A stretch of 7,719 nt of DNA, taken from NCBI GenBank assembly GCA_017553245.1, contig JAFZMT010000048.1, positions 1 through 7,719 of the forward strand, read 5' to 3'. The position numbers and the translations under genes were made by a program. The notes under the pieces are model-generated. The model saw only the letters and a list, made by a program, of their open reading frames with translations, was not told where the DNA came from and made no database searches. The DNA comes from Methanomicrobium sp. Its GTDB lineage: Archaea; Halobacteriota; Methanomicrobia; Methanomicrobiales; Methanomicrobiaceae. This document shows, in pieces, positions 1 to 5,737 of this stretch. Within the stretch, counting starts at the first letter, position 1. Every line of letters begins with the position of its first letter.

Positions 1-797
1 GCGACCGGCGGCAGCTTCATCTTCTTTTTGTATTCGCTCATAGATTCGTAGTTTGCCATGCCCTTTGAGATAATAAGCGTCGCCTTTGAGATCTCGTCCT
101 TAAGTTCGTCGCTTATCATGTGGATATTGAAGCCGACCTCGGGGATACCGTCCGTGCTCGTGAAGACTTTGTCGGCGACCTTATCCATGCCGAGTTTGAC
201 GGCGTCGCTCATGGTCGCATCGTTGATTATCGGCGCACCCTTGACGACAACGGTCACGTGAGCGCCCTTTGATTTCAGAAATTCGACGAGTTTCCTGTCG
301 AAGACTATCTCCCCGCAGTTGTCGCAGATGAAAACCGTTCTTTCAGTGAGTTTTTCTATCCTGTCGCAGTCGTCGACGCTGAACCCCTTCTTAAATTCGT
401 CCTTGAAGAAGCCCGTGAAATCATCGGTGACCACATGCTCCTTCGATCCGAAATCAAGAGTGTTGGCGATTACCGCCGCCAGCGCACAGTCGCGGAATGT
501 CGTGAGGCTTTCGCCGACGTCGGCAAGAATCTTTTCAGCCTCGATATTTGTCCTCTCTTTAATCTCCACGTACGGGTCGATATGCTCAATCATTTCGCAG
601 GCAAGCCTGTGAACGCGGCTTGAGAGTTCGGGTGAGGGAATATCCTCTAAAAGACCGCGTTTGAGTTCGTCGCGGCAGATACCCACGACTTCTTTGACGC
701 GGCTTACGTTTTCGGGAATCGAACAGTCCAGAACGAGGCGGCATTCATACTCGATTCTGGTTAAAAGGCATCCGAAACAAACTTCTCTGATTCTCAT
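1..797 (-). CDS. DUF89/ARMT1-like metal-dependent phosphatase, 3' end cut by window
   Basis: The minus-strand reading frame starts at the ATG at 797 and stays open to the window edge. About 265 residues are visible of the roughly 285-290 usual for archaeal members, so only a short C-terminal tail is missing. Residues C7 and C10 form an N-terminal CFGC pair. N112 lies in the helix AVIANTLDFG. D159-N160-C-G-E163 matches the DxNxGE metal/substrate motif, KGAPIINDAT (186-195) is the second conserved block, and KGMANYE (245-251) matches the family KGxGNxE motif, here with Ala for the second Gly. Established knowledge: DUF89 proteins are metal-dependent phosphatases acting on phosphorylated metabolites, proposed to remove damaged or surplus sugar phosphates; the archaeal type belongs to subfamily I. 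The true substrate here is unknown. The in-frame start at 797 is chosen because it places the conserved MRIxxxCxxC at the N-terminus. No clear Shine-Dalgarno is seen, so the message may be leaderless or have a short leader. It follows tRNA-Pro by 48 nt on the same strand. Confidence 0.9.
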   Translation of the reverse strand, partial: MRIREVCFGCLLTRIEYECRLVLDCSIPENVSRVKEVVGICRDELKRGLLEDIPSPELSSRVHRLACEMIEHIDPYVEIKERTNIEAEKILADVGESLTTFRDCALAAVIANTLDFGSKEHVVTDDFTGFFKDEFKKGFSVDDCDRIEKLTERTVFICDNCGEIVFDRKLVEFLKSKGAHVTVVVKGAPIINDATMSDAVKLGMDKVADKVFTSTDGIPEVGFNIHMISDELKDEISKATLIISKGMANYESMSEYKKKMKLPPV

Positions 798-814
798 GCT
801 AAGATACTCATGAA

Positions 815-843
815 CAAAAAACTGTGAAAATTCTTAAAACAAC
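815..843 (-). terminator. T-rich stretch after tRNA-Pro, probable termination zone
   Basis: On the minus strand the tRNA-Pro 3' end is followed by T-rich DNA with runs TTTT, TTTT and TTTTTT. This is the usual form of archaeal intrinsic termination. The element TTTTAAGAA (839-831) could also act as a weak TATA box for the phosphatase gene, with transcription starting near 808. The two readings are not exclusive. Confidence 0.45.
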
Positions 844-845
844 AA

Positions 846-920
846 TGGGGCCACCGCGATTTGAACGCGGGTCAGAAGACCCCCAGTCTCCTAGGATGGT
901 CCAGGCTACCCTATGGCCCC
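846..920 (-). tRNA. tRNA-Pro (anticodon GGG)
   Basis: Read on the minus strand, the 7-bp acceptor stem GGGGCCA/TGGCCCC, the T arm CCGCG-TTCAAAT-CGCGG and the D arm with a GG-containing loop are all present. The anticodon stem GGAGA/TCTTC closes the seven-base loop CTGGGGG, with T33 and anticodon GGG at 884-882. The discriminator is A at 846; CCA is not encoded. The D-stem/anticodon-stem junction can be drawn in two ways, because position 25 forms a G-U pair or a base is left unpaired. It reads proline codons CCC and CCU. A T-rich stretch follows the 3' end. No intron is needed to fold it. Confidence 0.93.
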
Positions 921-926
921 GAATTT

Positions 927-999
927 GCACGATGCGTAAGCATCCGCGGTGTCAGTGCGTGCTTTCTGTCCGAATGCGTCGGGCACTGACTGCCTGTGC
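927..999 (-). ncRNA. Possible structured leader upstream of tRNA-Pro
   Basis: On the minus strand the stretch from 999 to 927 is closed by GCAC (999-996) and GTGC (930-927). It contains an 8-bp stem GTCAGTGC/GCACTGAC (990-983 with 958-951), an inner CCGA/TCGG hairpin, and a second hairpin GATGC-TTAC-GCATC (944-931). TATA-like sequences lie just upstream, near 1003-1010 and 1016-1023, so this segment would be transcribed as a leader to the tRNA. It may be a processed 5' leader, a small RNA, or chance folding. This is inferred from base pairing alone. Confidence 0.3.
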
Positions 1000-1046
1000 T
1001 ATTACATATTGTCGGGTATAGTTTATCTATTTTGCCTATTTAGTTC

Positions 1047-1076
1047 ACAGGCAACCCGCGGTAATTCCGCGGCTGT
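1047..1076. repeat. GC-rich hairpin CCGCGG-TAATT-CCGCGG
   Basis: Two CCGCGG palindromes (1056-1061 and 1067-1072) separated by TAATT form a strong 6-bp stem. It is extended by ACAG (1047-1050) and CTGT (1073-1076) across a five-base bulge. It lies about 55 nt downstream of the small membrane-protein gene on the minus strand. It could protect or end that transcript, but no T-tract follows directly. Confidence 0.5.
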
Positions 1077-1080
1077 CATG

Positions 1081-1130
1081 TCATATACGCATTTCATATG
1101 CGCATTTCACAGATGCATATCATATACGCA
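1081..1130. repeat. Three short direct repeats TCATATRCGCAT
   Basis: TCATATACGCATTT (1081-1094) is followed directly by TCATATGCGCATTT (1095-1108). After the related AGATGCATA comes TCATATACGCA (1120-1130), which runs into the stop codon of the minus-strand gene ending at 1131. The first two copies are tandem with one mismatch in 14 bases. Function unknown. The units contain ATATGCGCAT-like palindromic cores, which could be protein-binding sites. Confidence 0.6.
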
Positions 1131-1331
1131 TCATTTCTTATTGAACTCTTCAACGTCTTTGGAGAGAGTATCCAGCTTATTGCATGTGTAATGTATAGTG
1201 CTGTTCATCTGGTCGACATTGACCAGCAGTGTTCTCATGCGCTGCTGCATGGCGTATATGACGTAAAGCAGGAAGACAATTACCAGCCCGAACAGTACGA
1301 TTATCAGGTATTCGGCAGAGAATCCTAACAT
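1131..1331 (-). CDS. Small single-pass membrane protein with C-terminal coiled coil
   Basis: A 66-residue protein I do not recognise. Residues 8-28 are a continuous hydrophobic segment (YLIIVLFGLVIVFLLYVIYAM), a single membrane helix. It is followed by Gln-Gln-Arg-Met-Arg, so the positive-inside rule places the C-terminus in the cytoplasm. Residues 32-63 show an unbroken heptad pattern: position a is M32, V39, I46, L53, V60 and position d is L35, M42, T49, L56, F63. That predicts a parallel coiled coil and hence an oligomer or a partner-binding rod. A TTG six bases upstream (1337) is also in frame, but the ATG at 1331 is preferred. The Shine-Dalgarno GAGGTGA lies exactly 6 nt before the ATG, while it would touch the TTG. 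The gene stands alone, with no partner gene in operon distance. Reality of the gene is supported by the strong ribosome binding site and the regular protein pattern; its function is open. Confidence 0.75.
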   Translation of the reverse strand: MLGFSAEYLIIVLFGLVIVFLLYVIYAMQQRMRTLLVNVDQMNSTIHYTCNKLDTLSKDVEEFNKK

Positions 1332-1337
1332 AACCAA

Positions 1338-1344
1338 TCACCTC
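1338..1344 (-). promoter_or_regulatory. Shine-Dalgarno of the small membrane protein
   Basis: GAGGTGA on the minus strand (TCACCTC on plus) is a near-perfect Shine-Dalgarno. Its 6-nt spacing selects the ATG at 1331 over the upstream in-frame TTG at 1337. Confidence 0.75.
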
Positions 1345-1373
1345 GACATTTATGTGTTATGTATTAATACAGT

Positions 1374-1420
1374 GATATCTGCATAAGGTTAATATCTATT
1401 TTTCTATACTCTGCAGATAT
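1374..1420 (-). promoter_or_regulatory. Inverted repeat flanking the likely TATA box of the small gene
   Basis: ATATCTGCA (1375-1383) and TGCAGATAT (1412-1420) are perfect 9-bp inverted copies separated by 28 bp. Between them, on the minus strand, lie TATA-like elements: GATATTAA at 1396-1389 and GTATAGAAA near 1408-1400. Transcription from the former would begin about 1365 and give a leader of some 34 nt carrying the ribosome binding site. The arrangement suggests a paired regulator site around a promoter. A 10-bp palindrome GTATTAATAC (1361-1370) sits near the predicted start. Confidence 0.45.
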
Positions 1421-1475
1421 GTTAAGCATATTTAATTTGTTATCAAGTTGCGTTGTCATCGCCGGCGTTATCGCG

Positions 1476-1545
1476 TATTGTCACGGTTATTGTCACAGGC
1501 ATTTAAACAGGCATTTTCACGGTATATTTTAACAGGTATTGTCAG
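1476..1545. repeat. Degenerate repeats TATTGTCAC / ACAGGCATT
   Basis: TATTGTCAC occurs at 1476-1484 and 1488-1496 and, as TATTGTCAG, at 1537-1545. ACAGGCATT or ACAGGTATT recurs in between. Spacing is irregular, so these look like scattered binding sites or decayed repeats, not a CRISPR array. Confidence 0.5.
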
Positions 1546-1552
1546 GACGTAC

Positions 1553-1572
1553 GGTTGCATAAGGTTGCATAA
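1553..1572. repeat. Tandem duplicate of GGTTGCATAA
   Basis: Two exact head-to-tail copies of the 10-mer lie at 1553-1562 and 1563-1572, followed by a partial third start, GGTGC. The core GCATAAGGT also occurs at 1381-1389, inside the operator-like region, which links the two places. Confidence 0.7.
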
Positions 1573-1591
1573 GGTGCGGCACGTGCGGGGG

Positions 1592-1609
1592 CGACCGGTC
1601 TTACGGTCG
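1592..1609. repeat. Hairpin CGACCG-GTCTTA-CGGTCG
   Basis: A perfect 6-bp GC-rich stem with a 6-nt loop. Role unknown; it is one of several pairings in the 1345-1838 non-coding stretch. Confidence 0.45.
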
Positions 1610-1673
1610 GGGCAAACACGAATCTGCGGGATTATTCGATATTTTTACAGAGTGTCTGACAACTTAATCCGCG

Positions 1674-1774
1674 GCGATCTTTCAGAAATGTCGCGCAAAT
1701 ATTGGATGTTTTTCGAAAATATCCGATAATTGCGTTTTTGTTGCGGGCGGAGGTCATGGCGGATACAAAAACGC
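1674..1774. repeat. Three consecutive hairpins
   Basis: Hairpin A: GCGATCTTT/AAATGTCGC (1674-1682 with 1686-1694), loop CAG, one mismatch. Hairpin B: 13 pairs between 1700-1712 and 1716-1728, including two G-T pairs, around a 3-nt loop, so almost a perfect palindrome. Hairpin C: perfect 10-bp GCGTTTTTGT/ACAAAAACGC (1732-1741 with 1765-1774), loop 23 nt. They are nearly adjacent, as expected for a structured RNA or a cluster of dimeric protein sites. Confidence 0.55.
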
Positions 1775-1838
1775 GGTTGCGCGTCACTTTCCGATATCTC
1801 TGATTGCGCATATAAAGGAAGCACTGCGAATAAACAAG

Positions 1839-1849
1839 TTTTATATACT
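1839..1849 (+). promoter_or_regulatory. TATA box of tRNA-Lys
   Basis: TTTTATATACTT-type element preceded by the A-rich AAACAAG, a plausible BRE. With the usual spacing, transcription would begin near 1868-1872, about 20 nt before the tRNA. It is the clearest promoter in the window. Confidence 0.65.
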
Positions 1850-1891
1850 TATCTCTCATTGTAATAATGCTGAATAGATTGTATAATCAGG

Positions 1892-1965
1892 GGGCCTATA
1901 GCTCAGTTAGGCAGAGCGCCTGACTTTTAATCAGGTGGTCGGGGGTTCAAATCCCCTTGGGCCCG
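1892..1965 (+). tRNA. tRNA-Lys (anticodon TTT)
   Basis: The acceptor stem GGGCCTA/TGGGCCC, the D arm with AGTTAGG loop, and the anticodon stem CCTGA/TCAGG with loop CTTTTAA (anticodon 1926-1928) are all complete. So is the T arm GGGGG-TTCAAAT-CCCCT. The discriminator is G at 1965, as usual for archaeal tRNA-Lys; CCA is not encoded. It reads AAA and AAG by wobble. It lies between its own TATA box and a hairpin terminator, directly upstream of the RNA polymerase operon. Confidence 0.96.
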
Positions 1966-1968
1966 CTT

Positions 1969-2012
1969 GCCACGTCAATTATGACACGAATGTGGCGTTT
2001 TTGGTATTTTTT
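1969..2012 (+). terminator. Terminator after tRNA-Lys
   Basis: GCCAC (1969-1973) pairs with GTGGC (1992-1996), and an inner GTCA/TGAC hairpin (1974-1985) folds inside. The stem is followed by two T runs: five at 1998-2002 and six at 2007-2012. It separates tRNA-Lys from the polymerase operon, although read-through into rpoH remains possible. Confidence 0.6.
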
Positions 2013-2060
2013 CAATGGTGATGCATCTGAACAAAATCTTAACTATAAAAGGGGCTATCG

Positions 2061-2312
2061 ATGGGCACCGGCTTTTCCGTAATTAAACATGTAATGGTAC
2101 CTGACCATCAGATTATGACCGCCGAGGAAATTGAAGATTTACTCGCGGCTTTCAAGATCACACGCGACCAGCTTCCCAACATCTATCATGATGATCCTGC
2201 AGTAAAGGAGATTGGCGCAAAGATCAACGACGTCATCAGGATTGTTCGCAACAGCCAGACCGCAGGTAAGGCGGAAGCGTACCGCATAGTAGTAAAGAGA
2301 CCAAAGAAATGA
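2061..2312 (+). CDS. rpoH: DNA-directed RNA polymerase subunit H (Rpo5)
   Basis: 83 residues, close to the usual 75-85. RpoH is the archaeal counterpart of the C-terminal domain of eukaryotic Rpb5 and forms part of the jaw that grips downstream DNA. Family landmarks: [12 protein letters not shown] at the N-terminus (5-16), the helix [34 protein letters not shown] in the middle, and the C-terminal strand block [21 protein letters not shown] ending in a basic PKK tail. The ATG at 2061 is the only possible start, since an in-frame stop lies at 2046-2048 and the conserved block begins at residue 5. GGGG at 2051-2054 is a weak ribosome binding site with 6-nt spacing. It is the first gene of the polymerase operon; rpoB2 begins 28 nt after its stop. 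The TATA-like ACTATAAAAG (2042-2051) is too close to the ATG to drive its full message, so the promoter is uncertain. Confidence 0.96.
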   Translation: MGTGFSVIKHVMVPDHQIMTAEEIEDLLAAFKITRDQLPNIYHDDPAVKEIGAKINDVIRIVRNSQTAGKAEAYRIVVKRPKK

Positions 2313-2328
2313 ACTCCTTTAACAAAAA

Positions 2329-2335
2329 GGGGGGT
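2329..2335 (+). promoter_or_regulatory. Ribosome binding site deciding the TTG start of rpoB2
   Basis: GGGGGGT lies 5 nt before TTG at 2341. No ATG or GTG gives the conserved N-terminus, so this site supports initiation at a TTG codon. Confidence 0.6.
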
Positions 2336-2340
2336 CCCGC

Positions 2341-3900
2341 TTGTTAGATCGTAAAACATTATCCGAGGCATACTTCTCACGCGCTCATGTGGCGCGTCAC
2401 CAGCTGGATTCATACAACTTCTTCCTCGAGTACAACCTCCAGAAAGTCGTTGATGAACAGAGAATTATTGAAACCGACATTGAACAGAGGGGCAAAGGCA
2501 ACGACAAAGTCTGGGTTGAGCTGGGCGAAATCCGCGTCGAAAAACCCGTTGTCCGTGAAGCGGACGGTTCGCAGTCCGGACTGTATCCGAGTGAAGCACG
2601 CTTAAGAAACCTGACCTACGCCGCACCTATTCAGCTTGACATGATTCTTTGTCAGGGCGAAGAAAGACAGGAACCTATTGTGACCACAATCGGTCAGCTT
2701 CCCGTCATGGTCGGGTCTACGGCATGCAACCTCTGCGGACTTTCCGATGAGGAAAGAATCAGTCACGGCGAAGACTCGCACGACCCGGGAGGATACTTCA
2801 TCATCAACGGCTCGGAGCGCGTTCTCATGACACTCGAGGATCTTGCGTCCAACAAGATCATGACCGAGTTCACCGAGAGATACAATGAGCGTATCTACGT
2901 AGCCAAAGTATTCTCGCAGTTCCGCGGATACCGTGCACTCGTCATCGTCGAGAGAAACAAGAAGAATCTCCTTGAGGTTTCCTTCCCGTCGGTTGCGGGA
3001 CACCTGAGGTTCGTGGACCTTATGCGTGCGCTCGGTCTCAACGGCGATCAGGAGATCGTGGAAGCGGTCTCGACCGATGAAGATATCCTTACCTTCATGC
3101 TTCAGAACCTTGAGGAAGCGGAGTGCGACAACACCGAGGAAGGCATAATGTATGTCGGAAAGAAGCTCGCACCCAACCAGACACGCGATTATCAGAAGAA
3201 GCGTGCCGAGTTTGTCCTTGACAGCTATCTGCTGCCGCACTTAAACGAACTCATGCCCGACGGACTCAAAGAGGGCGACGAGGGCTACGAGGAGGCATGC
3301 GAGAGCGTGCGTCTTGCAAAGGCTCACTTCCTCGGCAGAATGGCTGAAGCCTGTTTTGACCTTGTGCTTGACAGAAGGAGAATCGATGATAAGGATCACT
3401 ACTCCAACAAGCGCTTAAAGCTCGCCGGCGACTTAATGGAGGATTTATTCCGTATATCGCTTAACAGACTCACACGCGACGTAAAATACCAGCTCGAACG
3501 CGCCAGCATGAGACACCGCGACCTCTCAATCGGAACGGCGGTGCGTGCCGATGTCCTTACCGAGAGACTTCTCCACCCGCTTGCGACCGGTAACTGGGTG
3601 GGCGGAAGGACGGGTGTATCCCAGCTTCTCGACAGAGTCGACCACATGGCTGTCATCTCCCACCTCCGCCGCGTAATATCCCCGCTTTCACGTTCACAGC
3701 CGCATTTCGAGGCACGTGATCTTCACCCGACACAGTGGGGAAGAATATGTCCGTCGGAGACTCCTGAAGGACCGAACTGCGGTCTGGTAAAGAACTTCGC
3801 ACAGATGGTCGAGATATCCAAAGGCGTCAAGGACGAGCAGGTAATCAACAGAATGCTCTACAACCTCGGAGTTGAGGAGCTTAAGAGGGAAGTATTATGA
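2341..3900 (+). CDS. rpoB2: DNA-directed RNA polymerase subunit B'' (N-terminal half of Rpo2)
   Basis: 519 residues, the normal size for the split B'' subunit, which matches the N-terminal half of bacterial beta and eukaryotic Rpb2 (protrusion, lobe and fork). The start is TTG; residues 5-40 align with the family N-terminus (LSEAYF...[13 protein letters not shown]). Landmarks are [15 protein letters not shown] (about 83-97), [10 protein letters not shown] (129-138), [11 protein letters not shown] (150-160) and the fork/rifampicin-pocket equivalent [20 protein letters not shown] (456-475), followed by EGPNCGL (476-482). In unsplit Rpo2 the chain continues from here; in this organism it ends at 519 and the next gene takes over. 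The stop TGA overlaps the rpoB1 start as ATGA, so the halves are probably made in equal amounts by coupled translation. Nothing is truncated or frameshifted. Confidence 0.98.
   Translation: MLDRKTLSEAYFSRAHVARHQLDSYNFFLEYNLQKVVDEQRIIETDIEQRGKGNDKVWVELGEIRVEKPVVREADGSQSGLYPSEARLRNLTYAAPIQLDMILCQGEERQEPIVTTIGQLPVMVGSTACNLCGLSDEERISHGEDSHDPGGYFIINGSERVLMTLEDLASNKIMTEFTERYNERIYVAKVFSQFRGYRALVIVERNKKNLLEVSFPSVAGHLRFVDLMRALGLNGDQEIVEAVSTDEDILTFMLQNLEEAECDNTEEGIMYVGKKLAPNQTRDYQKKRAEFVLDSYLLPHLNELMPDGLKEGDEGYEEACESVRLAKAHFLGRMAEACFDLVLDRRRIDDKDHYSNKRLKLAGDLMEDLFRISLNRLTRDVKYQLERASMRHRDLSIGTAVRADVLTERLLHPLATGNWVGGRTGVSQLLDRVDHMAVISHLRRVISPLSRSQPHFEARDLHPTQWGRICPSETPEGPNCGLVKNFAQMVEISKGVKDEQVINRMLYNLGVEELKREVL
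3885..3890 (+). promoter_or_regulatory. Ribosome binding site of rpoB1 inside rpoB2
   Basis: GAGGGA in the last codons of rpoB2 lies 6 nt before the ATG at 3897. With the ATGA stop/start overlap it shows that rpoB1 is an independently initiated gene and not the product of a sequencing frameshift. Confidence 0.65.
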
Positions 3901-5723
3901 GCACAGGTCATAAAAAATCGAGAGTATTCGTTAACGGCGCTTTAATCGGTCTCTGTGAAGAACCCGTTGCCCTTGTCGCCAATGTCCGCAGGATGAGAAG
4001 ACGCGGCGAACTTCCGACCGAGGTCAATATCTCATACAAGGAATACAACGGCGACATCATCGTCCATACCGACAGGGGACGTGCACGCCGCCCGCTTATC
4101 GTTGTCGAGAACGGCAGACCGGCAATCACGGAAGAGGACATTGAGAAGTTAAAGTCCGGCGAGGCCGACTTCAACGACATGGTCTCAAAGGGACTTATCG
4201 AGTTCATCGACGCGGAAGAGGAGGAAGACCTCTACATCGCAATCAATGAAGAGGATATCACACCCGAGCACACCCACCTTGAGATCGACCCGTCGCTTAT
4301 CCTCGGTATCGGAGCCGCTCACGTTCCTTTCCCGGAGCACAACGCAGCTCCGCGTGTAACAATGGGTGCGGGTATGATTAAGCAGGCACTCGGTTTCGGC
4401 GCTTCGAACATGAAGTTAAGACCGGATACACGCGGTCACCAGCTTCACTACGTCCAGAAGCCGCTGGTTCACACCCAGACATCGAGGATCATCGGTTCGG
4501 ACGACAGAGCCGCAGGTCAGAACCTCGTTGTCGCAATTCTTTCCTATGAGGGTTTCAACATTGAAGATTCGCTCATCTTCAACAAAGCCTCAATCGAGCG
4601 CGGTGTGGGACGTTCACACTTCTTCAGAACCTACGACGGCGAAGAGAGACGCTACCCGGGCGGACAGGTCGACAAGATCGAAGTCCCCGACGAGGAAGTT
4701 TCGGGTGCACACGGTGTCGAGTCGTATCAGAACCTCGATACCGACGGTATCATCAACCCCGAGACCTTCGCAGCCGAGAAAGCGGTTCTCATAGGCAAGA
4801 CATCGCCGCCGCGTTTCCTCGAAGAGCCGTCGGGAGAGCTTATCGCCGTTGAAAAGCGCCGCGATACTTCGGTTACGATGAGGAGCAACGAGCACGGTAT
4901 CGTCGATACGGTCATCATCACCGAGGGTGAGAACTCCTCAAGACTCGTCAAGGTCAGGACGAGAGATCTCCGTATCCCCGAGGTAGGCGACAAGTTTGCA
5001 TCCAGACACGGACAGAAGGGAGTCGTGGGACTCATAACGCCGCAGGAGAACATGCCGTTTACCGAGTCGGGAATCGCACCCGACCTTGTCATCAACCCGC
5101 ACGCAATCCCGTCGCGTATGACAATGGGTCATATGCTCGAGATGCTCGGCGGCAAGGTTGGCTCGCTCGAAGGCAGAAGAATCGATGCTACGGCTTTCAG
5201 CGGAGAACGCGAGGAAGATCTCCGTGAATCCTTAAAACAGCTCGGTTTCGCAAACACCGGCAGAGAAGTCATGTATGACGGCATTACCGGTCGTCAGTTC
5301 AAGGCTGATATCTATGTCGGCGTCATCTACTACCAGAAACTCTACCACATGGTATCTTCAAAGATGCATGCCCGTTCCAGAGGTCCTGTGCAGGTTCTCA
5401 CACGCCAGCCGACGGAAGGACGTGCCCGTGAAGGAGGTCTCAGGTTCGGAGAGATGGAACGTGATGTTCTTATCGGACACGGTGCGGCAATGGCACTTAA
5501 GGAACGTCTTCTGGACGAATCCGATAAGGTCGAGCAGTATGTCTGCGCAAAGTGCGGTATGATCGCCTTCCTTGACAGAAACAAGAACACCACACGCTGT
5601 CTCTCATGCGGCAACGAGACCGATATCTACAGCGTTGAGATGAGTTACGCATTCAAGCTCCTTCTCGACGAGATGAAGAGTATGGGTATCGCACCCAGAA
5701 TGCAGCTTGAGGATCAGGTATAA
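3897..5723 (+). CDS. rpoB1: DNA-directed RNA polymerase subunit B' (C-terminal half of Rpo2)
   Basis: 608 residues, typical of split B'. It supplies the hybrid-binding domain, part of the active site wall, and the clamp zinc site of the second-largest subunit. Visible blocks are [18 protein letters not shown], then [20 protein letters not shown] with E223-D224, which correspond to the acidic pair near the second Mg ion in bacterial beta. Next come [12 protein letters not shown] (364-375) with K366 and K374, the conserved lysines facing the active centre, and [17 protein letters not shown] in the hybrid-binding region. The C-terminal clamp zinc ligands are C550, C553, C568 and C571, with the end [13 protein letters not shown]. 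It follows rpoB2 with a 4-nt overlap and precedes rpoA1 by 14 nt. The GC-rich, C-ending codon use matches its neighbours. Confidence 0.98.
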   Translation: MSTGHKKSRVFVNGALIGLCEEPVALVANVRRMRRRGELPTEVNISYKEYNGDIIVHTDRGRARRPLIVVENGRPAITEEDIEKLKSGEADFNDMVSKGLIEFIDAEEEEDLYIAINEEDITPEHTHLEIDPSLILGIGAAHVPFPEHNAAPRVTMGAGMIKQALGFGASNMKLRPDTRGHQLHYVQKPLVHTQTSRIIGSDDRAAGQNLVVAILSYEGFNIEDSLIFNKASIERGVGRSHFFRTYDGEERRYPGGQVDKIEVPDEEVSGAHGVESYQNLDTDGIINPETFAAEKAVLIGKTSPPRFLEEPSGELIAVEKRRDTSVTMRSNEHGIVDTVIITEGENSSRLVKVRTRDLRIPEVGDKFASRHGQKGVVGLITPQENMPFTESGIAPDLVINPHAIPSRMTMGHMLEMLGGKVGSLEGRRIDATAFSGEREEDLRESLKQLGFANTGREVMYDGITGRQFKADIYVGVIYYQKLYHMVSSKMHARSRGPVQVLTRQPTEGRAREGGLRFGEMERDVLIGHGAAMALKERLLDESDKVEQYVCAKCGMIAFLDRNKNTTRCLSCGNETDIYSVEMSYAFKLLLDEMKSMGIAPRMQLEDQV

Positions 5724-5729
5724 GGGGGA
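5724..5729 (+). promoter_or_regulatory. Ribosome binding site of rpoA1
   Basis: GGGGGA immediately after the rpoB1 stop, 8 nt before the ATG at 5738, fixes the rpoA1 start. Confidence 0.6.
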
Positions 5730-5737
5730 AAAAGAAA

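Larger units (their letters stand above)
1345..1838. other. Long non-coding stretch with hairpins and short repeats
   Basis: No reading frame here looks like a protein: the open frames on both strands have arginine-rich or random composition and no family motif. The stretch holds, in order, the inverted repeat near 1374-1420, degenerate TATTGTCAC repeats (1476-1545), a tandem 10-mer GGTTGCATAA (1553-1572), and a CGACCG/CGGTCG hairpin (1592-1609). Then come three consecutive hairpins (1674-1694, 1700-1728, 1732-1774). A second TATA-like CATATAAAGG lies near 1808-1817. Such density of pairing suggests regulatory DNA or an unannotated RNA, but no known RNA family motif (RNase P, SRP, C/D box) was recognised. 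Confidence 0.5.

Noticed and set aside
846..920. Alternative anticodon AGG from a shifted reading of the tRNA-Pro arm
   Set aside because: That register leaves the anticodon stem unpaired; the GGAGA/TCTTC stem pairs fully and gives GGG.
1055..1068. CCGCGGTAATTCC resembles the universal small-subunit rRNA 530-loop sequence
   Set aside because: The match is only about 12-13 bases and the surrounding sequence does not continue as rRNA; it is explained by the local hairpin.
1081..1130. Repeats considered as a CRISPR array
   Set aside because: Units are 12-14 bases with almost no spacers and no cas genes nearby.
1448..1729. Open frame of 93 codons on the plus strand
   Set aside because: Arginine-rich, repeat-driven translation with no ribosome binding site or recognisable motif.
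1632..1859. Open frame of 75 codons on the minus strand
   Set aside because: No ribosome binding site, no family pattern, and it crosses the hairpin cluster and tRNA-Lys promoter; composition looks random.
2602..3240. Open frame of 212 codons antisense to rpoB2
   Set aside because: A shadow of the strongly coding rpoB2 frame in GC-rich codons; no start signal.
3890..3905. Break between rpoB2 and rpoB1 considered as a frameshift or sequencing error
   Set aside because: Both halves have normal lengths for split subunits and rpoB1 has its own ribosome binding site; the split is a known lineage trait.
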